Of a stretch of 64,000 nt of DNA, positions 38,475-46,336 are shown piece by piece. The notes under the pieces were generated by a model that made no database searches, was not told where the DNA came from, and was given only the letters and a program-made list of their open reading frames with translations. This DNA comes from CADEFQ01 sp050249415 (GTDB lineage Bacteria > Pseudomonadota > Gammaproteobacteria > Steroidobacterales > Steroidobacteraceae). Numbering within the stretch: position 1 is the first letter of the stretch; every line of letters begins with the position of its first letter. Position numbers and translations under genes: made by a program. Location of the stretch: the NCBI GenBank assembly GCA_050249415.1, contig JBFWQO010000005.1, forward strand, positions 1 to 64,000, in the 5' to 3' direction.

Positions 38475-39484
38475 GGACCTACGCCCGAGCCATCGCCCTC
38501 GCCTGTCTCGCCCTGCCCACCGCGCACGCGGCGAGCACCTTCGGCGGGACGGACCGCTTCGACCTCGATCGCGACGATATCCGCCGGTTCGTCGAGTCCG
38601 CCGCGAAAACCGAGGGCATCGCGCCCGACGATCTGTACCACCTGCTCGCGAAAGCCGAGCCGCAGCCGAAGATCATTGCGGCGATGCAGCGTCCCGCCGA
38701 GAAGGTCTCGCCATGGTGGGAATACCGCAAGCGCTTCCTCACCGCGCAGCGCATCCGCGAGGGTGTCGCGTTCTGGCAGCAGCATCGCGAACTGCTCGAC
38801 CGCGTCGCCGGGGAACGCGGGGTCGCGCCCGAGTACATCGTCGCGATCCTCGGCGTCGAAACATATTACGGCCGCCTGACGGGCCGGTACCGGGTCCTCG
38901 ACGCCCTCGCCACGCTCGCCTTCGACTATCCGCCGCGCGCCGGTTTCTTCGGCAGGGAACTCGCGAGTTTCCTGCTGCTGTCGCGTGAAGAGTCGGTCGA
39001 TCCGCTCGCCGCGCTCGGCTCGTACGCCGGCGCGATGGGTGCGCCACAGTTCATGCCGTCGAGTTACCGCCGCTACGCCGTCGACGGCGATGGCGACGGG
39101 CGGCGCGACCTGTTCACGACCTGGGACGACGTGGTCGCGAGCGTCGCCAACTATTTCCGCGAGCACGGCTGGCAACCGGGCGGGCCGGTCCTGATCGAGG
39201 CGCAACTCGCGCCAGATGCGTCGCTCGCACTCGATCCGGCGAATCTCGCGCTGACCGACACGCTCGATTCGGCGCGCGCCAAGGGCCTGTCGTTCGACTC
39301 CACACTGCCCGGCGACACCGCGGTGATCCTGGTGCCGGCCGAGGGCGAGCACGCGCCGGGCGTGCGCATCGGGTTCGCGAATTTCATCACGATCACGCGC
39401 TACAACCGCAGCGTCCGCTACGCGATGGCGGTGCACGATCTCGCCCAGGCCCTGGTGGCCGCCACCTACAGCGCCGACGAGTGA
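38471..39484 (+). CDS. mltB: Lytic murein transglycosylase B
   Basis: MltB cleaves glycan strands to 1,6-anhydro-muropeptides. The 337-residue protein has a signal peptide (ALACLALPTAHA) and the catalytic Glu in ILGVETYYGRLTGRYRVLDALATL. GAMGAPQFMPSSYRRYAVDGDGDG is family-specific. The likely start is TTG at 38471, overlapping the rodA stop; no ATG precedes the signal. The signal ends in AHA without a lipobox, so this form looks soluble. The stop overlaps the rlpA start. Confidence 0.93.
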   Translation: MRTYARAIALACLALPTAHAASTFGGTDRFDLDRDDIRRFVESAAKTEGIAPDDLYHLLAKAEPQPKIIAAMQRPAEKVSPWWEYRKRFLTAQRIREGVAFWQQHRELLDRVAGERGVAPEYIVAILGVETYYGRLTGRYRVLDALATLAFDYPPRAGFFGRELASFLLLSREESVDPLAALGSYAGAMGAPQFMPSSYRRYAVDGDGDGRRDLFTTWDDVVASVANYFREHGWQPGGPVLIEAQLAPDASLALDPANLALTDTLDSARAKGLSFDSTLPGDTAVILVPAEGEHAPGVRIGFANFITITRYNRSVRYAMAVHDLAQALVAATYSADE

Positions 39485-40323
39485 TGTCGAACTCGCGCGC
39501 CGCGACGCTGGCGATGTGGATCGGGGTGGCACTCGCGATCGCGGGCTGCGGCACATCGCCGCCGAAACCCGGCCCGTCGACCACGACGGCGCCGGCCGCG
39601 ACTCCGCCGCCGCCGCGGGACATCGCGTCGATCCCCGACGCCGTGCCGCGCATCGAGCCGCGGAGCCTGCGCGGCAATCCACCGTTCTACGAAGTGTTCG
39701 GCAAGCGCTATACGGTGCTGCCGGCCTCGGAGGGCTATGTCGAACGCGGCGTCGCCTCCTGGTACGGCCCGGGGTTCCACGCCGCGCAGACCTCGACCGG
39801 CGAGCCCTATGACATGTACGCGATGACCGCCGCGCACAAGACCCTGCCCTTGCCCTGCTACGCGCGTGTCACCAATCTCGGCAATGGCCGCAGCGTCGTC
39901 GTGCGCGTGAACGACCGCGGGCCCTTCGTCGGCGGCCGCATCATCGACCTGTCCTACACGGCGGCGAGCAAGCTCGACATGCTCCGCGCGGGCACCGCGT
40001 TCGTCGAAGTCGAGGTGCTCACGCCCGGCACCCCGGCGGCGGTGGTGCCGGCGCCCCTCGCGCCGGCACCGCTCGCGGCGTCGACGCCGGGAAACCTGTA
40101 CGTGCAGGTGGGCGCATTCGCCGACGCCGCCAACGCGCGCCGCCTCGCCGGGCGGCTGCGCACCGCGGGCATCGGCCAGGTGCACGTGCAGGAAGGCGCC
40201 GGCGCGGATCGCACCTGGCATCGCGTGCGCATCGGGCCTGTCGGCAGCGTCGCGGATTTCGATGCGCTGTCCGCGCGTCTCGCACGCCTCGGCATCACGG
40301 ATGCCCGTCTCGCGTCAGACTGA
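39481..40323 (+). CDS. rlpA: Rare lipoprotein A (septal lytic transglycosylase)
   Basis: RlpA cleaves denuded glycan strands in some species. The 280-residue lipoprotein has lipobox IAGC (about residue 23), a Pro/Thr-rich linker, the double-psi barrel (GVASWYGPGFHAAQTSTGEPYD, catalytic Glu and VRVNDRGPF with Asp) and a C-terminal SPOR domain (LYVQVGAFADAANARRLAGRL) that binds denuded peptidoglycan. The start may be GTG at 39481 (GTGA overlap) or ATG at 39484; they differ by one residue. Confidence 0.95.
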   Translation: MMSNSRAATLAMWIGVALAIAGCGTSPPKPGPSTTTAPAATPPPPRDIASIPDAVPRIEPRSLRGNPPFYEVFGKRYTVLPASEGYVERGVASWYGPGFHAAQTSTGEPYDMYAMTAAHKTLPLPCYARVTNLGNGRSVVVRVNDRGPFVGGRIIDLSYTAASKLDMLRAGTAFVEVEVLTPGTPAAVVPAPLAPAPLAASTPGNLYVQVGAFADAANARRLAGRLRTAGIGQVHVQEGAGADRTWHRVRIGPVGSVADFDALSARLARLGITDARLASD

Positions 40324-40325
40324 CT

Positions 40326-40331
40326 TAGAAT
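40326..40331 (+). promoter_or_regulatory. Candidate -10 box for dacA
   Basis: TAGAAT lies 35 bases before the dacA ATG, in the only sizeable gap (43 bases) of the long cell-wall run. It would give a leader of about 29 bases containing GGAG. The -35 match is weak. Confidence 0.35.
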
Positions 40332-40366
40332 CCCGGTTCGACCCACCCTGCCCCCGGAGTTGCCCG

Positions 40367-41506
40367 ATGCACCACAGCCGTCGGCTTGCCGCATTCGTTC
40401 TCGCCTCGTTCACGCTGGCCGCCGCCCACGCCGCGGTGCCGATCCCGAAACCACCCGCGATCAACGCGCGCGCGATGATCCTCGTCGATTACGACAGCGG
40501 CCGCGTGCTCGCGGAGGCGAATGCCGATGAACGCATGGAGCCGGCGAGCCTCACGAAGATCATGACGGCCTACATCGCATTCGAGGCGCTCGCCGAAGGC
40601 CGTCTCGCGCTCGACGAGGAAATTCCGGTCAGCGAGCACGCCTGGCGCAGCGAGGGCTCGCGCTCGTTCGTCCAGGTCGGCACGCGCATCCCCGCCGAAG
40701 TGCTGATCAAGGGCATGATGGTGCAATCGGGCAACGACGCGACGATCGCGATCGCCGAGCGCCTCGGCGGCACCGAAGCGGCCTTTGCGCAGATGATGAA
40801 TGCGTACGCGCAGAAGCTCGGCATGACGCATACCCATTTCGAGAACAGCACCGGCCTGCCCGCCGAATCGCACTACACGACGGCGCGCGACATGGCGAAG
40901 CTCGCCCGCGCGGTGATCCGCAACTATCCGCAGTACTACCAGTGGTACTCGCTGCGCGAGTTCACCTGGAACGACATCCGCCAGCAGAACCGCAACGGCC
41001 TCCTCGGGCGCGACCCGAGCGTCGACGGCATCAAGACCGGCCACACCCAGTCCGCCGGCTACTGCCTCGCCACCTCGGCGAAGCGCGACGGCATGCGGCT
41101 CATCACGGCGGTCTTCGGCACCGCCTCGATGAAGGCCCGCGAGGATGCGAGTGCGGCGCTGCTCAATTACGGCTTCACGTTCTACGAAACCGTCAAGGTG
41201 AAGGGACGCGGCGAGACCGTGCTCGCGCCGCGCCTCTACAAGGGCGAGGAAGACCACGTCGCCATCGGACCGCGCGGCGACGTCTATGTCACGGTCGGCC
41301 GCGGCAACGCCGCGCGCATCGCGACGAGCGCCACCGCGCAGGAGCCGCTCCTCGCCCCCGCCGCGCCGTCGAAAGCGGCCGGCGAGATGCGGGTCAGCGT
41401 CGGCGCCGACACGGTCGCGACCGTTCCGCTCTATCCGCTGAAGGCCGTGCCCGAGGGCGGCTGGTGGACGCGCGCGATCGACGGTATCGCGCTGATGTGG
41501 CGCTGA
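40367..41506 (+). CDS. dacA: D-alanyl-D-alanine carboxypeptidase (PBP5/6 family)
   Basis: DacA trims the terminal D-Ala of pentapeptides. The 379-residue precursor has a signal peptide (ending AAAHA) and motifs S61-L-T-K64, SGN in MVQSGNDAT, and KTG in DGIKTGHTQSAG. The C-terminal domain ends in an amphipathic helix (WWTRAIDGIALMWR), as in membrane-anchored PBP5. GGAG is 8 bases before the ATG at 40367. It is followed by a D-amino-acid aminotransferase and ybeD. Confidence 0.96.
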   Translation: MHHSRRLAAFVLASFTLAAAHAAVPIPKPPAINARAMILVDYDSGRVLAEANADERMEPASLTKIMTAYIAFEALAEGRLALDEEIPVSEHAWRSEGSRSFVQVGTRIPAEVLIKGMMVQSGNDATIAIAERLGGTEAAFAQMMNAYAQKLGMTHTHFENSTGLPAESHYTTARDMAKLARAVIRNYPQYYQWYSLREFTWNDIRQQNRNGLLGRDPSVDGIKTGHTQSAGYCLATSAKRDGMRLITAVFGTASMKAREDASAALLNYGFTFYETVKVKGRGETVLAPRLYKGEEDHVAIGPRGDVYVTVGRGNAARIATSATAQEPLLAPAAPSKAAGEMRVSVGADTVATVPLYPLKAVPEGGWWTRAIDGIALMWR

Positions 41507-41525
41507 AGCGCCGGAAAGACGAACC

Positions 41526-42398
41526 ATGGCCGAACCGCTGCCGATCGCCTATCTCAACGGCGCCTTCCTGCCACTGCGCGAGGCGCGGATATCGCCGCTC
41601 GATCGCGGCTTCCTGTTCGCCGACGGCGCCTACGAGGTGATTCCGGTGTTCGGCGGCCGGCCGTTTCGCTTCGGGCCGCATTTCGCGCGCCTCGCGCGCA
41701 GCCTCGAGGCGTTGCGCATGACCGACCCGGTCGGCGAGGCCGGCTGGCGCGCGCTCTGCCGCAGGCTGATCGACGAGAACGGCGGGGGCGACCAGTACCT
41801 GTACGTGCAGGTCACGCGCGGCACCGAGTACGGGCGCAACCACGCGCCGCTGCCCGAGATCGAACGCACGGTGTTCGCGTTCGCCGCGCCGCTGCCGCGC
41901 CCGTCCGCGGCACAGCTCGCGCAGGGCACGGCGTGCATCACCGCCGCGGACACCCGCTGGGCGCGCTGCGACATCAAGTCGGTGGCCTTGCTGCCGAACG
42001 TGCTGCTCCGCCAGCTCTCGATCGACGCCGGCGCTGCGGAGACGATCCTGCTGCGCGACGGCTGGCTGATGGAGGCGAGCGCATCCACCGTGCACGTGGT
42101 CGTCGGCGGCGAAGTGCTGACGCCGCCGAATTCGACGCGGATCCTGCCCGGCACGACACGCAGCGTCGTCGAGGAACTGCTGCTCGAACTCGGCGTTCCG
42201 CACCGCACGACCCAGGTCGCCGAAGCCACGCTGCGCGCCGCCGACGAGATCTGGCTCGGCGCCGCGACCCGCGAGATCACGTCCGTGACGCGCCTCGACG
42301 GCCAACCGGTGGGCGACGGCGCGCCCGGCCCGGTCTGGCAGCGCACTTATCGCGCCTTCCAGGAACGCATCAAGCGGCTCGCGGGGACCACCTGGTGA
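41526..42398 (+). CDS. dat: D-amino-acid aminotransferase (class IV, PLP)
   Basis: This 290-residue fold-type IV aminotransferase has the PLP-binding Lys in CDIKSVALLPNVLLRQ and LMEASASTVHVV as the conserved Glu segment. Placement between dacA and ybeD favours D-alanine transaminase, which could recycle D-Ala released by DacA. Branched-chain aminotransferase or aminodeoxychorismate lyase is less likely. A short gap of 19 bases separates it from dacA. It ends in a GTGA overlap with ybeD. Confidence 0.88.
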   Translation: MAEPLPIAYLNGAFLPLREARISPLDRGFLFADGAYEVIPVFGGRPFRFGPHFARLARSLEALRMTDPVGEAGWRALCRRLIDENGGGDQYLYVQVTRGTEYGRNHAPLPEIERTVFAFAAPLPRPSAAQLAQGTACITAADTRWARCDIKSVALLPNVLLRQLSIDAGAAETILLRDGWLMEASASTVHVVVGGEVLTPPNSTRILPGTTRSVVEELLLELGVPHRTTQVAEATLRAADEIWLGAATREITSVTRLDGQPVGDGAPGPVWQRTYRAFQERIKRLAGTTW

Positions 42399-42658
42399 CC
42401 GGGCTCGCGCTGCTCACCTTCCCGGTCGAGTACCCGATCAAGGTCGTCGGCCGGGCGGGCAGCCTGATGCGCGCCGAAATCGACGCGATCCTGCTGCGCC
42501 ATGCGCCCGACCTCGACGCGAACCGGACGAGCGAGCGCTATTCGCAGAACGGCAATTACCTGTCGATCTCGTACACGATCGTGGCGCAGAGTGCGGCACA
42601 GGTGACCGCGCTCGCCACCGAACTCGCGGCGCAGCCGCACGTGCTGTTCGTCATCTGA
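42395..42658 (+). CDS. ybeD: YbeD/DUF493 family protein
   Basis: This 87-residue ferredoxin-like-fold protein is of unproven, possibly regulatory, function. FPVEYPIKVVGRAG and RYSQNGNYLSISYTIVA are the family core. The start is GTG at 42395, overlapping dat. In many gammaproteobacteria it sits between dacA and lipB, as here, but lipB is on the opposite strand. Confidence 0.92.
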   Translation: MTGLALLTFPVEYPIKVVGRAGSLMRAEIDAILLRHAPDLDANRTSERYSQNGNYLSISYTIVAQSAAQVTALATELAAQPHVLFVI

Positions 42659-42678
42659 GCCCCGACAAGGAGAGCTGC

Positions 42679-42897
42679 ATGGCATGGCATACATCGATCC
42701 CTGCACTCACGGCCGCACTGCTGCTCGCGGGCTGTGGTCTCGCCGAAACCGCCGGCACGGCCGCGGCGGGCGGCGCGAGCGCCGCCGAACAGGCGCAGCA
42801 GGCGAAGGCAATGGAAGCGCAGGTGCAACAGCAGGTCGAGGACGCGCAGGCCGAGGCTCGCCGTCGACTCGAGGCCGCCGAAGCCGCCGCGAACTGA
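42679..42897 (+). CDS. Small lipoprotein with a coiled-coil tail
   Basis: This 72-residue precursor has the lipobox LAGC at about residues 16-19. The mature peptide is about 54 residues, mostly Ala, Gln and Glu (AEQAQQAKAMEAQVQQQVEDAQAE), which should form a helix or coiled coil like a miniature Lpp. AAGGAGAG lies directly upstream of the ATG. It is 20 bases after ybeD and converges with lipB. Function unknown. Confidence 0.8.
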   Translation: MAWHTSIPALTAALLLAGCGLAETAGTAAAGGASAAEQAQQAKAMEAQVQQQVEDAQAEARRRLEAAEAAAN

Positions 42898-42915
42898 CCG
42901 CGCGCACCGCCTCGG

Positions 42916-42936
42916 GCTATCCGCTACAGGCCATCA
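42916..42936. repeat. Three heptamers forming the lipB 3' end
   Basis: GCTATCC, GCTACAG and GCCATCA form a 7-base-period run like those at 6932 and 8095. On the minus strand they encode the final residues and TAG stop of lipB, so the repeat reaches into the gene. Confidence 0.5.
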
Positions 42937-43585
42937 ACTGCTCGATCAAGCGCGGCACGTACGCATCGGCGACCTGCCGCACGTCATGCGGCCCGCCCAG
43001 ATCGGCGAGCCGTGTCATCTCGAGCCCCTGGTAGCCACAGGGGTTGATGCGCCGAAACGGCGCGAGGTCGAGATCCACGTTGAGGGCGAGCCCGTGATAG
43101 CTCGCGCCGCGACGTACGCGGATGCCGATGCTCGCGAGCTTGGCGCCGTGCACGTATACGCCCGGCGCACGCGGCTTCGTTGCCGCGTGGATGCCGAACG
43201 TGGCCGCATACGCGATCACCGACCGCTCGAGCGCGGTGACGAGATCGCGCACCCCGAGGCCCGCGCGCCGCAGGTCGATGAGCGGATAGACCACGAGCTG
43301 GCCCGGCCCGTGGTAGGTGACCTGCCCGCCGCGGTCGATCTGCACGACCGGGATGTCGCCGGGGGCGAGCAGGTGCGCGCGATCCGCATTCATGCCGAGC
43401 GTGAAGACCGGCGGATGCTCGAGCAGCCAGATTTCGTCGGCCGATTCCGGCCCGCGCTCGTCGGTGCGGCGCTGCATCGCGCGCCAGGTCGGCTCGTAAT
43501 CGACCCGGCCGAGCCATTTGACGAGCGGCGCGAACGGGGCGGCGGGCGCCGCGTGCGTGTCAGCCGCGGCCGGCAGCGGCAGCAT
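42917..43585 (-). CDS. lipB: Octanoyl-[acyl-carrier-protein] transferase LipB
   Basis: LipB moves octanoate from ACP to lipoyl domains. The 222-residue protein shows WLLEHPPVFTLG, GGQVTYHGPGQLVVYPL, the catalytic Lys in HGAKLASIGIRV, and the catalytic Cys in NPCGYQGLEMT. It lies downstream of lipA, the reverse of the common lipB-lipA order, with the ATG at 43585 inside the lipA 3' end (26-base overlap). Its last residues fall in a heptamer repeat. Confidence 0.95.
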   Translation of the reverse strand: MLPLPAAADTHAAPAAPFAPLVKWLGRVDYEPTWRAMQRRTDERGPESADEIWLLEHPPVFTLGMNADRAHLLAPGDIPVVQIDRGGQVTYHGPGQLVVYPLIDLRRAGLGVRDLVTALERSVIAYAATFGIHAATKPRAPGVYVHGAKLASIGIRVRRGASYHGLALNVDLDLAPFRRINPCGYQGLEMTRLADLGGPHDVRQVADAYVPRLIEQLMACSG

Positions 43586-44597
43586 GATCCGGCAGGCCCA
43601 CGTTGTTGCCGTCGAGCGCCTGCTCGGCGCGATAGCTCGATCGCACGAGCGGGCCCGAGACGCACTCGCGAAAGCCGCGCGCGAGTCCCCACTCGCGATA
43701 GCGCTGGAACTCCTGCGGCGACACGTAACGTTCGACCGCCAGGTGATTGACGGTCGGGCGCAGGTACTGCCCGAGGGTCAGGATGTCGACGTCGATCGCG
43801 CGCAGGTCGTCCATCGTCGCGGCGATTTCTTCGTCGGTCTCGCCGAGCCCCAGCATCAGGCTCGTCTTCGTCAGCACACCGGGCCGATGGCGCTTCGCGT
43901 GCGCGAGCACCGCGAGCGTCTGGTCGTAGCCCGCGCGCGGGTCGCGCACCGGATGGGTGAGCCGCCGCACGGTCTCGACGTTCTGCGCGAACACCTCGAG
44001 GCCCGAGTCGACGACCGTTTCGACGTCGCGCAGCACACCCTGGAAATCCGGCGTGAGCGCCTCGACCGCGGTAGCGGGGTTTTCCGCCTTGATCGCGCGG
44101 ATGCACGCCGCATAGTGCGCCGCGCCGCCGTCCGGCAGGTCGTCGCGATCGACCGAAGTCAGGACCACGTAACGCAGCTTCATCAGCGCGACGGTGCGCG
44201 CGGCGTGCTGCGGCTCGGCGGGGTCGAGCCAGCCGCGCGGATTGCCGGTGTCGACCGAGCAGAAGCGGCAGGCGCGGGTGCAGACCTTGCCCATCAGCAT
44301 GATCGTGGCCGTGCCGGCATTCCAGCACTCGCCGATGTTCGGGCATTTCGCCTCTTCGCACACGGTCGCGAGCGCGTGATCGCGCACCGCGCGACGCACA
44401 CGATCGTAGCCCTCGCCGGCGGCGAGCGGCGCCTTGAGCCAGCGCGGCTTGCCGGTGAGGCCGCGCCGATCCGCCTCACCCTGCGTCTTGATGCCGTCCT
44501 TGATCGCCGTGAAGCCCTGCGGGGTCTGGTACTTTTCGCCGCTGCGCGCCGCGGGCGCCGGCTCCGGCACGACGCGGATACCCTCGAACTCGCTCAT
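43560..44597 (-). CDS. lipA: Lipoyl synthase
   Basis: LipA inserts two sulfurs into octanoyl-protein. The 345-residue radical-SAM enzyme has the auxiliary cluster motif CEEAKCPNIGEC, the radical-SAM motif CTRACRFC, and the C-terminal RSSY. The ATG at 44597 is 4 bases after the murU stop, with no ribosome site. TAGAAT lies 6 bases upstream. It may be read through from amgK-murU or start its own short message. Confidence 0.97.
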   Translation of the reverse strand: MSEFEGIRVVPEPAPAARSGEKYQTPQGFTAIKDGIKTQGEADRRGLTGKPRWLKAPLAAGEGYDRVRRAVRDHALATVCEEAKCPNIGECWNAGTATIMLMGKVCTRACRFCSVDTGNPRGWLDPAEPQHAARTVALMKLRYVVLTSVDRDDLPDGGAAHYAACIRAIKAENPATAVEALTPDFQGVLRDVETVVDSGLEVFAQNVETVRRLTHPVRDPRAGYDQTLAVLAHAKRHRPGVLTKTSLMLGLGETDEEIAATMDDLRAIDVDILTLGQYLRPTVNHLAVERYVSPQEFQRYREWGLARGFRECVSGPLVRSSYRAEQALDGNNVGLPDHAAAAGRG

Positions 44598-44601
44598 GCG
44601 C

Positions 44602-45294
44602 CTATTCTACCGCAGCGGCCGCGTTCAGCGCCGCGAGCCGCTCCGGCGTGCCGATGTCCTGCCATTCCCCCCGGTAGACACGCCCGTACAGGCGACCCGC
44701 CGCAATCGCGCGGCGCAGCAGCGGCAGCAGCGGGAAACGCCCCGGCGCACAGCCGTCGAAGAAGCGCGGATGGTAGATGCCGATGCCGGAATACGTGTAG
44801 CGCACGACATCCGGGCCGCTGCCCTCGCCGACGATGCCGGCCTCGAGCGTGAAGTCGCCCCGCGGGTGCTGCGGTGGATTCGGCACGAGCACGAGCTCCG
44901 CATTCGCGCCGGGCGAGAGCGCCCAGCGGCCGTCGACCGCGAGCGTGCCCGGGTCGAAATCGGTCCACACATCGCCGTTCACGACGAGGAACGGCGCGTG
45001 GCCGAGGAGCGGCAGCGCACGGAAGATGCCGCCGCCGGTCTCGAACGCCACCTCGCCCTCGTCGCTGTAGAGGATGCGCAAGCCGAAGGCGCGTCCGTCG
45101 CCGAGCGCCGCACGGATCTTGCCGCCGAGCCACGCGAGGTTGATCACGACTTCGCTCACGCCCGCCCTCGCGAGCGCGGCGAGGTGGTGCGTGATCAGCG
45201 GTTCGCCGCGCACGACGAGCAGCGGCTTCGGCAGCATATCGGTCAGCGGGCGCATGCGCTCGCCGCGCCCGGCCGCGAGGATCATCGCCTTCAT
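44602..45294 (-). CDS. murU: N-acetylmuramate-1-phosphate uridylyltransferase (MurU type)
   Basis: This 230-residue nucleotidyltransferase has the signature MILAAGRGERMRPLTDMLPKPLL and the Mg-binding FLVVNGDVWTDFD. Beside amgK, it fits MurU, which turns MurNAc-1-phosphate into UDP-MurNAc in peptidoglycan recycling. This pair divergent to lptD is known from pseudomonads. The start is ATG at 45294 in an ATGA overlap with amgK. Sequence alone could also suit other sugar-1-phosphate nucleotidyltransferases. Confidence 0.92.
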   Translation of the reverse strand: MKAMILAAGRGERMRPLTDMLPKPLLVVRGEPLITHHLAALARAGVSEVVINLAWLGGKIRAALGDGRAFGLRILYSDEGEVAFETGGGIFRALPLLGHAPFLVVNGDVWTDFDPGTLAVDGRWALSPGANAELVLVPNPPQHPRGDFTLEAGIVGEGSGPDVVRYTYSGIGIYHPRFFDGCAPGRFPLLPLLRRAIAAGRLYGRVYRGEWQDIGTPERLAALNAAAAVE

Positions 45295-46322
45295 CTGAGC
45301 GCGAGTTCCCGCGCGTTCGCGGCCGGCAGCGCCCCGACGACCCGCGCCTCGAGCCAGCGCGCGAACGCCTGCAGTTCGCCGTAGCGCGCGCACGCGTCGC
45401 GCACGTAATCGAGCGTGAGCGGCAGGTCGCCGAGATACCCGCGCTTGCCGTCCCGGTACCAGAGGCGGGCGAAGATGCCGAGCACCTTCAGGTGGCGCTG
45501 CACGCCGACGAGATCGAACCAGCGCAGGAACTCGCGCTCGCTCGTGCCCGCGGCGAGGCCCTCGCGCGCGATGCGGCGCCGGTACTCGCGCAGCCAGCCG
45601 AGCGTGCGTGCGCGCGGCCAGGCGATGTAGCAGTCCTTCAGCAGCGACACGAGGTCGTAGCCGACCGGGCCTTCGAGCGCGTCCTGGAAATCGATGATGC
45701 CGGGATTCCGTTCCGCAACGACCATGAGGTTGCGCGAATGATAGTCGCGGTGCACGAACACGCGCGGCTGCGCGAGCGCCTCGCGCGTGAGGAAATCGAA
45801 CGTGCGCACGAGCAGCGCGAGTTCGTCGTCGCCGAGCTGCAACCGCAGGTGGCGCGCGCAGAACCATTCGGGCATCAGCTCGAGCTCGCGCGTGAGTGCG
45901 CGCTCGTCGTACGGCGGCAGCTCGCGCGCGGCCTCGCGGCCGCGCACCTGGATCACGGCGAGCGCATCGAGTGCCTCGCCGTAAAGCCGGTCGACCTCCT
46001 CGCCGCGCGCGAGCGGCGCGAGGTAGGCCGTGCTGCCGAGATCCTCGAGCAGCACGAATCCCCGCTCGATGTCGCTCTCGTGCACGTGGGGCACGTGCAC
46101 GCCGGTTGCCTCGAGCAGGCGCGACACCTTGAGGTAGGGGCGCACGTCCTCGTGCGCGGGCGGTGCGTCCATGACCACCCAGCTGCAGCCGCCGGCGTGC
46201 GCGCGAAAATAACGGCGGAAGCTCGCATCGGCCGATGCGAGCGCCAGCCGCTCGACGGGCATGCCGAGGCCGCCCGTCAGCCATGCGTGCAATTCGGTCG
46301 CGCGCGCGTCGTTTTCGCCCAT
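45291..46322 (-). CDS. amgK: Anomeric MurNAc/GlcNAc kinase AmgK
   Basis: AmgK phosphorylates MurNAc or GlcNAc at C1, feeding MurU. The 343-residue protein of the aminoglycoside phosphotransferase fold shows SADASFRRYFR, WVVMDAPP, the catalytic VHRDYHSRNLMV and the metal-binding IDFQDALEGP. The ATG at 46322 is 12 bases from the divergent lptD ATG, has no ribosome site, and lies 6 bases after a perfect TATAAT. The frame is open far upstream through antisense lptD, which is discounted. Confidence 0.93.
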   Translation of the reverse strand: MGENDARATELHAWLTGGLGMPVERLALASADASFRRYFRAHAGGCSWVVMDAPPAHEDVRPYLKVSRLLEATGVHVPHVHESDIERGFVLLEDLGSTAYLAPLARGEEVDRLYGEALDALAVIQVRGREAARELPPYDERALTRELELMPEWFCARHLRLQLGDDELALLVRTFDFLTREALAQPRVFVHRDYHSRNLMVVAERNPGIIDFQDALEGPVGYDLVSLLKDCYIAWPRARTLGWLREYRRRIAREGLAAGTSEREFLRWFDLVGVQRHLKVLGIFARLWYRDGKRGYLGDLPLTLDYVRDACARYGELQAFARWLEARVVGALPAANARELALR

Positions 46323-46328
46323 CACGTC

Positions 46329-46336
46329 ATTATAAT
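46329..46336. promoter_or_regulatory. Shared palindromic -10 element of amgK and lptD
   Basis: ATTATAAT reads as TATAAT on both strands: 46334-46329 towards amgK and 46331-46336 towards lptD. The amgK ATG follows 6 bases later. The first lptD ATG (46335) overlaps the box, and the second (46347) follows it by 10 bases. Neither gene has a ribosome site. This suggests divergent, nearly leaderless transcripts. Confidence 0.5.
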
